The position numbers and the translations under genes are program-made. Under the pieces are notes generated by a model. The model searched no databases. It was given only the letters and a program-made list of their open reading frames with translations, and was not told the origin of the DNA. A stretch of DNA of 5,555 bases from SURF-43 sp964628985 (lineage in GTDB: Bacteria; Chloroflexota; Dehalococcoidia; UBA2979): the NCBI GenBank assembly GCA_964628985.1, contig CAZVNJ010000095.1:1-5555 (forward strand), given 5' to 3'. Positions 1-5,485 of this stretch are shown here, piece by piece (positions within the stretch are counted from its first letter, which is position 1; each line of letters opens with the position of its first letter).

Positions 1-65
1 CCGGCCGCGCCTGGCACCTGGGGAAGGTCGCCTTCGAGCAGTACTGGCTGCGCCGGTGGCTGTAG
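1..65 (+). CDS. 3' end of an upstream gene (C-terminal 20 residues)
   Basis: Reading from base 3, the frame is open and ends at a TAG at 63-65. The 20-residue tail is GRAWHLGKVAFEQYWLRRWL. It is rich in aromatic and basic residues and resembles the amphipathic C-terminal tails of FAD/NAD(P)-dependent oxidoreductases of the sulfide:quinone reductase or type II NADH dehydrogenase kind, where such a tail helps attach the enzyme to the membrane. That resemblance is from memory and rests on 20 residues only, so the product cannot be assigned. The next gene starts 76 bases downstream on the same strand, so co-transcription is possible. Confidence 0.5.
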   Translation, partial: GRAWHLGKVAFEQYWLRRWL

Positions 66-128
66 CGACGCTCCGCCGGCCTGTCACCCTTGCTTCCGTC
101 ATCCCCGTCGGGCGGCGATGATGGCCGC

Positions 129-135
129 AGGGGGA
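129..135 (+). promoter_or_regulatory. Shine-Dalgarno sequence that decides the kinase start
   Basis: AGGGGGA lies 6 bases before the ATG at 142. The two in-frame upstream ATGs, at 118 and 121, lack a comparable purine tract at the right distance, so 142 is the preferred start. Confidence 0.7.
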
Positions 136-141
136 CAGCCG

Positions 142-690
142 ATGACCCTTGGACGCCCGCCGGAGATCTGGCTTGTCACCGGCATCCCGGGGGCCGGCAA
201 GACCACAATCGCCCGAGCCCTCGCCGAGCGCCTCGACCGGTCCGCCGTCATCGAGGGCGACGCCCTGCGACGCTGGATCGTCCGTGGTGCGGAGTGGCCC
301 GCCGGCGGCACCCTCGAGGGCGAGGCGGAGCGGCAGTACGAACTCGCCATCCGCAACATGTGCCTCCTCGCCCGCTCGTACGCCGAGGCCGGCTTTACCC
401 CCTTCCTGGACCTCGTCGTCGTCACGCGCTATCACCTTGAAGCGTTCCGGGGCTACCTCCGCGGCGCACGCCTCCGGCTCGTCGTCCTCGCCCCCGGCGT
501 CGACGTCACCCTTGAGCGCGATCGTGGGCGTGGCAGCACCGCTGGCGACGGCTGGACCCACCTCGACGCCGCGATGCGGGAGGAACTGGCCGGGCTCGGC
601 CTGTGGGTCGACTCCTCGACGCTTTCGGTGGTGGAGACGGCGGATGCCATCCTCGAACGCCAGCCCGAGGCGCTGCTACCACCGCTCTGA
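142..690 (+). CDS. Small P-loop kinase (AAA_33 / zeta-toxin-like ATP-binding protein)
   Basis: This is a 182-residue soluble P-loop phosphotransferase of the broad gluconate kinase, shikimate kinase, chloramphenicol phosphotransferase and zeta-toxin type. Residues 10-22 form strand 1 and Walker A (GIPGAGKT at 14-21; Lys20 and Thr21 contact ATP phosphate and magnesium). EGD at 38-40 supplies an acidic residue where these kinases bind magnesium or substrate. A hydrophobic strand DLVVV at 90-94 follows. ERDRGR at 125-130 fits the arginine-rich LID that closes over ATP. The end, VDSSTLSVVETADAIL, matches the usual last strand and helix of this fold. The ATG at 142 has a strong Shine-Dalgarno sequence; starts at 118 or 121 would add 8 or 7 residues. 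The substrate cannot be told: it could be a small molecule, an antibiotic or a nucleotide sugar. No antitoxin gene is adjacent, which argues against a zeta-type toxin pair. The length suits a single-domain kinase. Confidence 0.9.
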   Translation: MTLGRPPEIWLVTGIPGAGKTTIARALAERLDRSAVIEGDALRRWIVRGAEWPAGGTLEGEAERQYELAIRNMCLLARSYAEAGFTPFLDLVVVTRYHLEAFRGYLRGARLRLVVLAPGVDVTLERDRGRGSTAGDGWTHLDAAMREELAGLGLWVDSSTLSVVETADAILERQPEALLPPL

Positions 691-725
691 TTGTCATGCC
701 CCTCGGCTTCGTCGCGGGCCCGATC

Positions 726-731
726 TACACT
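726..731 (+). promoter_or_regulatory. -10-like hexamer placed for a leaderless transcript
   Basis: TACACT fits TAnnnT and ends 8 bases before the ATG at 740. Transcription would start at or next to the A of the ATG, and no Shine-Dalgarno sequence is present in that gap. A good -35 box at 16-18 bases is not visible: TTGTCA at 691-696 is too far away. Confidence 0.35.
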
Positions 732-739
732 GGGTGCCT

Positions 740-1501
740 ATGTCTGTCTCAACTACGTCCGTCGAGGACGCAATCGACTTCCACGTCCCCGCCGAGGGGC
801 CGTTGCTCCCCGACCAGGCCGTCGAGGCGTATCGCCGCGCTCTCCGCCGTGGCGACGACTGGTACGAGGCGCTGCTCCAGATCGTCTCGCGCTGGGTCGC
901 ACCCTTCGAGATCATCGATGGTGTCGAGCATGTCTACCTTGTCGGCGGAGAAGCCTTCGACTGGCTCCGGCTCGCCCAGCGCCTCATCGACGCGGCCGGA
1001 GACCTCGTGCCGGCCGCTGAGACTGAGCGCCTGCTGATCATGGGTCTCCCCCCGCGCACTGAGACTGAAGAGGATTTTGAGCACGCCATCGGACCCGCGA
1101 AGTACCGCGCACATCTGAACTTCCAGTATGGCGTCGTGATCGAGGAACTCCTCATGCTCGCCACCGAGCAGGAACTCCTCAAGGCCGGCGGCCTCACCCA
1201 CTACGGCCGCCGCAACGCGGACATCGCCGCCTATGAGCACGTCTACGGCAAGCCGCTCGAGGAACTGAAGGCGCTCTACCTCCTTGAAGACGGCCGCGAA
1301 GTCACCGAGGAGATGGACCTCAGCGAGATGCATGCCTTCACCTACTGGCTCTCCAAGTACCGCCTGCGCGCCATGGAACCCGCGCGTGTCGCCTCGGACA
1401 CCAAGAAGGCGATGCAGATGATGGCCCGCCTTGAAGGCAACCGCGCCCGCGCTGACCGCCAGGCCCAGGCGAAGCGCCGCGCCGCCAGCATCAACGGCTA
1501 G
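740..1501 (+). CDS. Conserved-looking protein of unknown function, 253 residues
   Basis: I do not recognise this family. The frame is open far upstream (back to 149), but that part lies over the kinase gene in another frame and reads as low-complexity Ser/Pro/Arg shadow sequence. The ATG at 740 begins normal protein. The 253 residues are soluble, with no signal peptide or membrane helix. Residues 24-55 and 70-145 look mostly helical and acidic. Notable motifs are RWVAPFEIIDGVEHVYLVGG (51-70), GPAKYRAHLNFQYGVVIEEL (118-137), LTHYGRRNADI (152-162), EHVYGKPLEELKALYLL (166-182) and MHAFTYWLSKYRLRAM (197-212). The C-terminus from about 217 is a basic, alanine-rich helix that could bind nucleic acid or form a coiled coil. 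No catalytic signature is obvious. The gene lies 49 bases after the kinase and 4 bases before the DUF5655 gene. There is no Shine-Dalgarno sequence, but there is a TACACT hexamer just upstream. Confidence 0.85.
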   Translation: MSVSTTSVEDAIDFHVPAEGPLLPDQAVEAYRRALRRGDDWYEALLQIVSRWVAPFEIIDGVEHVYLVGGEAFDWLRLAQRLIDAAGDLVPAAETERLLIMGLPPRTETEEDFEHAIGPAKYRAHLNFQYGVVIEELLMLATEQELLKAGGLTHYGRRNADIAAYEHVYGKPLEELKALYLLEDGREVTEEMDLSEMHAFTYWLSKYRLRAMEPARVASDTKKAMQMMARLEGNRARADRQAQAKRRAASING

Positions 1502-1505
1502 GCCG

Positions 1506-1883
1506 GTGGCGGGGCAGGCGCCACCTCGCACGGTCACCCAGTTCTTCCAGGGCCGTCCGAAGGCACGCGCGTTGTTCGCTCTCGTCCGCGCGCTGACGGA
1601 AGCCGACGACGGTGTCAGCGTCCGCGTCACAAAGAGTCAGATCGCCTTCGCGCGTCGCAAGGCCTTCGCGTGGGTCTGGACCCCTGACCGCTATCTCCGC
1701 GGGAAGACCGCGCCGCTCGTCCTCTCCGTGGCGCTGCCGAGGCGCGATTCCTCGTCACGATGGAAGGAGGTCGTGCAGCCAGCGCCTGGCCGCTGGATGC
1801 ACCACCTGGAACTGCGGGAGCCGTCAGATGTCGACGACCAGGTGCGGGCATGGTGGCACGAGGCAGCGGGTCTGGCCGGGTAG
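1506..1883 (+). CDS. DUF5655 domain protein
   Basis: This 125-residue soluble protein matches, from memory, the DUF5655 family, a short domain of unknown biochemical role common in high-GC bacteria. Recognised landmarks are the opening TVTQFFQGRPKARALFALVR (9-28), VTKSQIAFARRKAFAWVW (41-58), PLVLSVALPRRD (70-81), RWKEVVQPAPGRWMHHLEL (85-103) and a final DVDDQVRAWWHEA helix (108-120). The domain fills almost the whole protein. I chose the GTG at 1506 because it begins a few residues before the domain and lies 4 bases after the previous stop, a typical coupled arrangement. An in-frame TTG at 1431 would add 25 Ala/Pro/Arg-rich residues and overlap the previous gene by 71 bases, which is less likely. 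The Shine-Dalgarno sequence is poor, consistent with translational coupling to the 740-1501 gene. Confidence 0.85.
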   Translation: MAGQAPPRTVTQFFQGRPKARALFALVRALTEADDGVSVRVTKSQIAFARRKAFAWVWTPDRYLRGKTAPLVLSVALPRRDSSSRWKEVVQPAPGRWMHHLELREPSDVDDQVRAWWHEAAGLAG

Positions 1884-1929
1884 TCCCTCTGGCTCGCAGA
1901 GGTCATTGCGCCGAGTCTGGGGAGGAAGC

Positions 1930-1947
1930 CCTGGCCATAGTGGCAGG
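1930..1947. terminator. Weak bulged hairpin in the convergent gap
   Basis: CCTGGCCA, a three-base TAG loop and TGGCAGG pair as seven base pairs with one bulged G. It sits between the stop of the DUF5655 gene (1883) and the stop of the HD-GYP gene (1957 side), where a two-way terminator would be expected. There is no T-run on either side, so the call is weak. A second small hairpin (CCTCT/AGAGG, 1886-1902) lies right after the DUF5655 stop. Confidence 0.25.
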
Positions 1948-1956
1948 ACACCGGGA

Positions 1957-3708
1957 CTACTCCGATGAAGTTGGTCGCAGTTCCCGGATCGATTTCGGTG
2001 GCACGGTACCCGCCTCGAGGATCTCGAGGAACGCGGACACGACTGTGGCGTCCCACTGGCTGCCGGCCCCCTCGTCGAGGATCTTGACCGCCTCGCCGTG
2101 GGAGAGGGCGCGCTCGCGATACGGACGCTCCTCGGTCATGGCGTCGTAGCCGTCTGCGACCGAGATGATGCGCGCCCAGAGTGGGATCTCCGTCCCCTTC
2201 AGGCCATCGGGGTAGCCGCCCCCGTCCCAGCGTTCGTGGTGGTGGCGGATCGCCTCCGCGAGGCGTTCCGGAATGTCTCGCATCCGGCCCGCGATCTCCG
2301 CGCCGCGGGTCGCATGCATCTGCATCTGCGTCGTCTCGATCGGCTCCAGGCGGGCTGGTTTCAGGTACACCGCGTCGGAGATGACGATCTTCCCGAGGTC
2401 GTGAATTTGGCCGGCAAAGGTGAGCAGGTCCAGGTCTTCCCCGGCGATGCCCAGACGGATGCCGATCTGCCGGGAGTAGCGGCCAACGCGGTCGCCATGC
2501 TGGCGTAGAAAGGGGTACCTCGACTCCACGGCCGTGGCGATGCTGGTGAGGAGTTCCCGGCCAGCAAGGACTCGTCGTCGATCGTGTTCGCTCACCTCGG
2601 AACGGAGCAACGCCAGTTCGTCGCCAGCCTGCGCGATCCATTCATCGAGGGCGTCCACCTCATCGCGGGTCAGGAGGTCGCTGGCGTGGACCTCCCGTGC
2701 TCCCACGTGGCCGTATGCCCGGCGGACTCGCCTCAGAAAGAGGATGTCTGCCAGGATCACCGCAGCGAGCGCCAGGCCGGCCACGCCTGCGATCTGGAAG
2801 CGGAAGCGCTTCGCGTCGGCGTCTGGCACAGCGAACACCTGCGCGGCGGGCTGGCCCACGGCAATGATGTAGCCGGTATCTCCCACCGGACTGCATTCCC
2901 AGGCGAGGCGGTCCACGACAAATCGCTCGCAGTGGCGTGTGGTGGCCGCGGCGGTGGACAACCGGGCGACGACGTCGGGCGGCAGGGGCGACGATGTGTC
3001 TCCCGTCGCCCCCACCTCGTAGGAGGCGCCCTGGGGACTCATGAGCACGCCGCGTGACCCATGCGGGAGCGACTGTCCGTTGCCGAGCAATTCCGTGGTG
3101 TCGATCGACAGCGTCGCCACGGCGCGCACCGTGCCGCCGAGGCGTAGTGGGTGGGCTACCACCATGGAGGCTCGGCCGGTCAGCACGCTGACGAGCGGTC
3201 CGTCGACCTGGTCGGTACCAGCGCCGATCGCTCCCTGGAAGTAGCCGCGTTGGCGGATCACGTCCGGTTGGTCGCTTGCATCCGGAATCGTGCTGCACAG
3301 CAGGTTGCCCGCGGTATTGAAGACGCTCAGCCGGCGGTACAGGTGACGGACCGCGTCCTGGGCCAGGGCGGGGCAGAGGTCGCTGACGGGGGTTCCGGAT
3401 GCAAGCAGGATGTCGGCCGCAGACAGCGAGGTCAGCATCGCCACCAACCGGGTGTCGACCTCAGCCGCAGCGCCCGCAGCGGAGGACTCAAGCTGCGCGG
3501 CAGCGAGTTCGCGCCGGCGCTCGTCTGCACCGATGTTCATCAGCCAGAGGGCGAGCATGACGACCGTGGCCGCGAGAACGATCAGCCCATGGACGCGGAG
3601 GCGAAGCGGGGAGTCCGCTCCTCCCCGAAGGCCCGACCAGATGCCGGCGGGGGCTCTGCTCGTCACTTGTCCACGCCTGGCCCTTCCCAGCTGGATTACA
3701 AGCAGCAT
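1957..3708 (-). CDS. Membrane-anchored double-Cache sensor with HD-GYP c-di-GMP phosphodiesterase domain
   Basis: A 583-residue sensor enzyme that would hydrolyse cyclic di-GMP in the cytoplasm under control of an extracytoplasmic signal. Domain order: short basic N-terminus, membrane helix 1 (about 41-59), periplasmic or extracellular Cache-like region (about 61-300), membrane helix 2 (about 306-326), an acidic helical linker (about 330-386) and an HD-GYP domain (about 388-566). The metal-binding set is intact: His404, His436-Asp437 with Lys440 (HDLGK), His465, His489/His490 and Asp519. The GYP signature reads WDGGGYPDGLKG (494-505), followed by ARIISVADGYDAMTEERPYR (512-531). An active enzyme is therefore expected. 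All four cysteines (112, 138, 260, 272) are in the sensor region and none in the cytoplasmic part. The ATG at 3708 has no Shine-Dalgarno sequence; a GTG at 3666 is an alternative that still keeps helix 1. htpX ends 99 bases upstream on the same strand. The sensed ligand is unknown. Confidence 0.95.
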   Translation of the reverse strand: MLLVIQLGRARRGQVTSRAPAGIWSGLRGGADSPLRLRVHGLIVLAATVVMLALWLMNIGADERRRELAAAQLESSAAGAAAEVDTRLVAMLTSLSAADILLASGTPVSDLCPALAQDAVRHLYRRLSVFNTAGNLLCSTIPDASDQPDVIRQRGYFQGAIGAGTDQVDGPLVSVLTGRASMVVAHPLRLGGTVRAVATLSIDTTELLGNGQSLPHGSRGVLMSPQGASYEVGATGDTSSPLPPDVVARLSTAAATTRHCERFVVDRLAWECSPVGDTGYIIAVGQPAAQVFAVPDADAKRFRFQIAGVAGLALAAVILADILFLRRVRRAYGHVGAREVHASDLLTRDEVDALDEWIAQAGDELALLRSEVSEHDRRRVLAGRELLTSIATAVESRYPFLRQHGDRVGRYSRQIGIRLGIAGEDLDLLTFAGQIHDLGKIVISDAVYLKPARLEPIETTQMQMHATRGAEIAGRMRDIPERLAEAIRHHHERWDGGGYPDGLKGTEIPLWARIISVADGYDAMTEERPYRERALSHGEAVKILDEGAGSQWDATVVSAFLEILEAGTVPPKSIRELRPTSSE

Positions 3709-3749
3709 CCAGGAGTATGGCAGGGTGGCCTACCGTCGACGTGGGAAAT

Positions 3750-3767
3750 CCTGACGGCGACCTGACG
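3750..3767. repeat. Direct repeat CCTGACG x2, 11-base period
   Basis: CCTGACG occurs at 3750-3756 and again at 3761-3767, one helical turn apart, in the 99-base gap between htpX and the HD-GYP gene. It lies 42-59 bases upstream of the HD-GYP start. On the coding (-) strand it reads CGTCAGG twice. Such phased repeats can be half-sites for a regulator, but two 7-base copies could also arise by chance. An 8-bp palindrome CGTCGACG (3734-3741) lies nearer the gene. Confidence 0.4.
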
Positions 3768-3807
3768 TGATCCTGCAAGTTTGGGCCGGTGGCTGCGCCG
3801 AGTAGCC

Positions 3808-4623
3808 TTACCGCCGCGCCATCCGCTGCAGCCGCGCCACTCGCTCCTCGGTCGGAGGGTGCGTCGAGAACAGATTGCGCGCGCTAAGGCCGGCAAACGG
3901 ATTCACGATGAACAGGTGCGCCGTCGATTGTGGGACGTTCATCGGCACTCGGCGCGCGCCCATCTCCAGCCGCTGGAGCGCCGACGCCAGGGCCTCCGGG
4001 TCGCCCGACACCGCTGCACCGTCCGCGTCCGCCTCGAACTCGCGCGAGCGCGAGATCCCCATCTGGATCAGCGACGCCGCAATCGGCGCGATCAGGATCG
4101 TCAGCAGGTTCCCACCGCGGTTGTCGCGGCCGCCGCTGAACATCCCGATCCAACCGATCATCGAGATCGCGGACGCGATCGCCGCCACCACGCTGCTGAT
4201 CAGGATGTCCCGGTTCTTGACGTGCGAGATCTCGTGGCCGAGGACCGCGAACAACTCGCGGTCGGAGAGCAACTGCCGGATCCCAGCCGTCACCGCCACT
4301 GCGGCGTGCTTCGGGTTCCGCCCTGTCGCGAACGCGTTCGGCTGCGGCGAGTCCATCGCGTAGACGCGCGGCATCGGCATGTTCGCCCGCCGCGCCACCT
4401 CCGCCACCATGTCGAACAGCGCGGGGTCCTGCTCCCGCTTGATCTCGTGCGCCCCCGACGTCTTCAGCACGATGTCCGCCGAGAACCAGTACGAGCCGGC
4501 GTTCAGGAGCAACGAGAAGCCGAAGAACAGCAGCGCCCCGCTGGCGCCTCCAATGGCCCCACCGACCGCGATCAGCAGACCGCTGAGCGCGGCAAGCAAT
4601 ACGGCAGTCTTGAGGTTGTTCAT
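3808..4623 (-). CDS. htpX: HtpX, membrane-embedded zinc metalloprotease (M48B)
   Basis: HtpX is a heat-shock-associated protease that degrades damaged or misassembled proteins of the cytoplasmic membrane, with its active site facing the cytoplasm. The 271 residues are near the usual family length. Two N-terminal membrane helices (about 5-24 and 28-48) are followed by the zinc site HEISH (His130, Glu131, His134) within VLGHEISHVKNRDI. Two further hydrophobic segments (about 141-161 and 172-190) come next, then SREFEAD (193-199), whose Glu195 is the expected third zinc ligand. Other family landmarks are PRVYAMDSPQPNAFATGR (85-102), a NPFAG segment (241-245) and the C-terminal LFSTHPPTEERVARL (251-265). 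The ATG at 4623 is supported by a GGAGG 10 bases upstream. No key residue is missing. A perfect palindrome further upstream suggests repressor control. The VOC gene lies 154 bases upstream and the HD-GYP gene 99 bases downstream, both on the same strand. Confidence 0.97.
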   Translation of the reverse strand: MNNLKTAVLLAALSGLLIAVGGAIGGASGALLFFGFSLLLNAGSYWFSADIVLKTSGAHEIKREQDPALFDMVAEVARRANMPMPRVYAMDSPQPNAFATGRNPKHAAVAVTAGIRQLLSDRELFAVLGHEISHVKNRDILISSVVAAIASAISMIGWIGMFSGGRDNRGGNLLTILIAPIAASLIQMGISRSREFEADADGAAVSGDPEALASALQRLEMGARRVPMNVPQSTAHLFIVNPFAGLSARNLFSTHPPTEERVARLQRMARR

Positions 4624-4633
4624 CTGGGTCAGG

Positions 4634-4638
4634 CCTCC
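4634..4638 (-). promoter_or_regulatory. Shine-Dalgarno sequence of htpX
   Basis: GGAGG (within GTGGAGG) on the - strand, 10 bases before the ATG at 4623. It confirms that start. Confidence 0.7.
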
Positions 4639-4668
4639 ACAGCGAAGGATCCGAGGTGTCCCGCGCTC

Positions 4669-4687
4669 CCTCGATGTTACATCGAGG
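4669..4687. promoter_or_regulatory. Perfect 19-bp palindrome upstream of htpX, likely operator
   Basis: CCTCGATGT, one central base, then ACATCGAGG: nine-base arms that are exact reverse complements. It lies 45-63 bases upstream of the htpX start. On the - strand the centre contains TAACAT, which fits TAnnnT, so the palindrome may cover the -10 element, the usual position of a repressor site. The 1-base centre is too short for a stable RNA hairpin loop, which favours a protein-binding DNA site over a terminator. The regulator is not encoded in this window. Confidence 0.6.
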
Positions 4688-4724
4688 CTTGCGGCCGGGT
4701 GCTACGGAAGTGCTAAGCCGCAAG
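4688..4724. repeat. 7-bp inverted repeat enclosing a phased direct repeat
   Basis: CTTGCGG (4688-4694) and CCGCAAG (4718-4724) are exact reverse complements around 23 bases. Inside, GTGCTA occurs at 4699-4704 and 4710-4715, an 11-base period. The region abuts the palindrome at 4669-4687 and is upstream of htpX and downstream of the VOC gene. It could be regulator half-sites for htpX or a loose terminator hairpin for the VOC transcript; no T-run is seen. Confidence 0.4.
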
Positions 4725-4777
4725 GCTGGCGGAGGGCGCCGGAGCGGCACCCCCGCCCGGGAGGATTTGATCGCCGC

Positions 4778-5182
4778 TCAGGCCGCCGGCGGCCGCTGGA
4801 TCAGCTCGATCCGCACGTTGTCGGGGCAGCGGATGAAGCAGATCCGTTGCACCGGCGGCGTCGAGGGCGGCGGTGGTGCCTGCAGGACCACCGCCCCCAG
4901 CCCCGTGAGCCGCTCTAGGTCCACCTCGAGGTTGTCCGAGTCGAACCCGAAGTGCTCCAGCCCCTCGTGCACGTTTGCGTCCCCCGGCCCCAGCGTCTCT
5001 CCGGTCCGCGCCCCGGAGATGTTCACCGTGATGCCGTTCTCGGAGCGGCAGGCGATGAAGCGGTCGCCCACGTCTCGCACGGTGTCACTCACGATCGTGA
5101 GGTTGAACGCCTTCACCCACCAGTCCGCGACCTGCTTCGGGTCGTTCGCCTTCAGGTGGATGTGGTTGATGTTGAAGGGCAT
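4778..5182 (-). CDS. VOC (glyoxalase/dioxygenase fold) protein
   Basis: A 134-residue single-domain member of the vicinal oxygen chelate superfamily, soluble and cytoplasmic. The start MPFNINHIHLKANDPKQVAD (1-20) is the typical first strand and helix, with candidate metal ligand His7 or His9. The second half opens with GLEHFGFDSDN (74-84), giving His77. The last strand, NVRIELIQRP (122-131), gives Glu126, the usual final metal ligand. These positions suggest that a divalent metal is bound, as in glyoxalase I, extradiol dioxygenases or epimerases of this fold. The reaction cannot be told from sequence alone. A proline-rich loop (APPPPSTPP, 102-110) is a small oddity. The ATG at 5182 has GGAG 6 bases upstream. 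The frame stays open back to 5503, but that extension lies across the divergent gene and its composition does not look like protein. The gene heads the - strand block, 154 bases before htpX. Confidence 0.92.
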   Translation of the reverse strand: MPFNINHIHLKANDPKQVADWWVKAFNLTIVSDTVRDVGDRFIACRSENGITVNISGARTGETLGPGDANVHEGLEHFGFDSDNLEVDLERLTGLGAVVLQAPPPPSTPPVQRICFIRCPDNVRIELIQRPPAA

Positions 5183-5188
5183 CCGTCG

Positions 5189-5192
5189 CTCC
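5189..5192 (-). promoter_or_regulatory. Shine-Dalgarno sequence of the VOC gene
   Basis: GGAG (within ACGGAG) on the - strand, 6 bases before the ATG at 5182. It decides this start against the longer open frame that continues to 5503. Confidence 0.6.
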
Positions 5193-5278
5193 GTCAGTCT
5201 CGATCTCGCGTGGAGCCGAGAGAGTAGCGCGCCCTTGGCGCTCCCCGTCTGTGACGGACAACCGAGGCCAGTCGGACG

Positions 5279-5284
5279 TACCCT
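5279..5284 (+). promoter_or_regulatory. -10-like hexamer placed for a leaderless transcript
   Basis: TACCCT fits TAnnnT and ends 6 bases before the ATG at 5291, with no Shine-Dalgarno sequence in the gap. A matching -35 box is not evident; GTGACG at 5251-5256 is too far away. A short palindrome, CCGTC-TGT-GACGG (5245-5257), lies upstream in this divergent gap. Confidence 0.35.
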
Positions 5285-5290
5285 CACGTC

Positions 5291-5485
5291 ATGCAGACAC
5301 AGCGGCGCTGGTGGAAAGTCGTCCTCGGCACACTGCTCGCACTCATGGGAGCCGTCTGGGCGCTCCAGGGCGCCGGCATCCTCGGCGGCAGCGCCATGAG
5401 CAGCGAGACGCAGTGGCTCGTCATCGGCCTTCCCGTCGCCGCGCTCGGCCTCTGGCTCATCTGGCGCGGCCTGTCCCGACGCTGA
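5291..5485 (+). CDS. Small two-helix membrane protein, 64 residues
   Basis: A short basic N-terminus (MQTQRRWWK) precedes a first hydrophobic helix (about 10-31, ending WALQGAGILGG). A short polar loop (SAMSSETQ, 34-41) follows, then a second helix (about 42-59) and a basic end (WRGLSRR). The charge pattern predicts both ends in the cytoplasm. Small proteins of this shape, with a W-LQG-G-L-G motif between the helices, are common unnamed membrane proteins in high-GC bacteria; the function is unknown. The ATG at 5291 is the only good start. A strong hairpin terminator follows 21 bases after the stop, so the gene is probably a single-gene transcript, divergent from the VOC gene. Confidence 0.85.
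   Translation: MQTQRRWWKVVLGTLLALMGAVWALQGAGILGGSAMSSETQWLVIGLPVAALGLWLIWRGLSRR

Noticed and set aside
142..690. Zeta-type toxin of a toxin-antitoxin pair
   Set aside because: The fold resembles these kinases, but there is no small antitoxin gene next to it, and the next gene is a 253-residue protein unlike epsilon antitoxins.
149..739. Upstream extension of the 740-1501 frame
   Set aside because: It lies over the kinase gene in another frame and reads as Ser/Pro/Arg low complexity. Normal protein begins at the ATG at 740.
749..1630. 293-residue open frame on the - strand opposite the 740-1501 gene
   Set aside because: It mirrors the codon pattern of the + strand gene, as expected in GC-rich DNA, has no ribosome binding site and recognisable domains, and conflicts with the DUF5655 gene.
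1691..2641. 316-residue open frame on the - strand
   Set aside because: It overlaps both the DUF5655 and HD-GYP genes and reads as Arg/Pro/Gly-rich out-of-frame sequence. The HD-GYP frame carries all the motifs.
3781..4716. 311-residue + strand open frame opposite htpX
   Set aside because: It is very Arg/His-rich antisense sequence lying over a complete htpX gene.
4690..4716. CIRCE (HrcA) operator upstream of htpX
   Set aside because: Only one half-site matches. The sequence where the other inverted arm should be does not fit, so a full CIRCE is not present.
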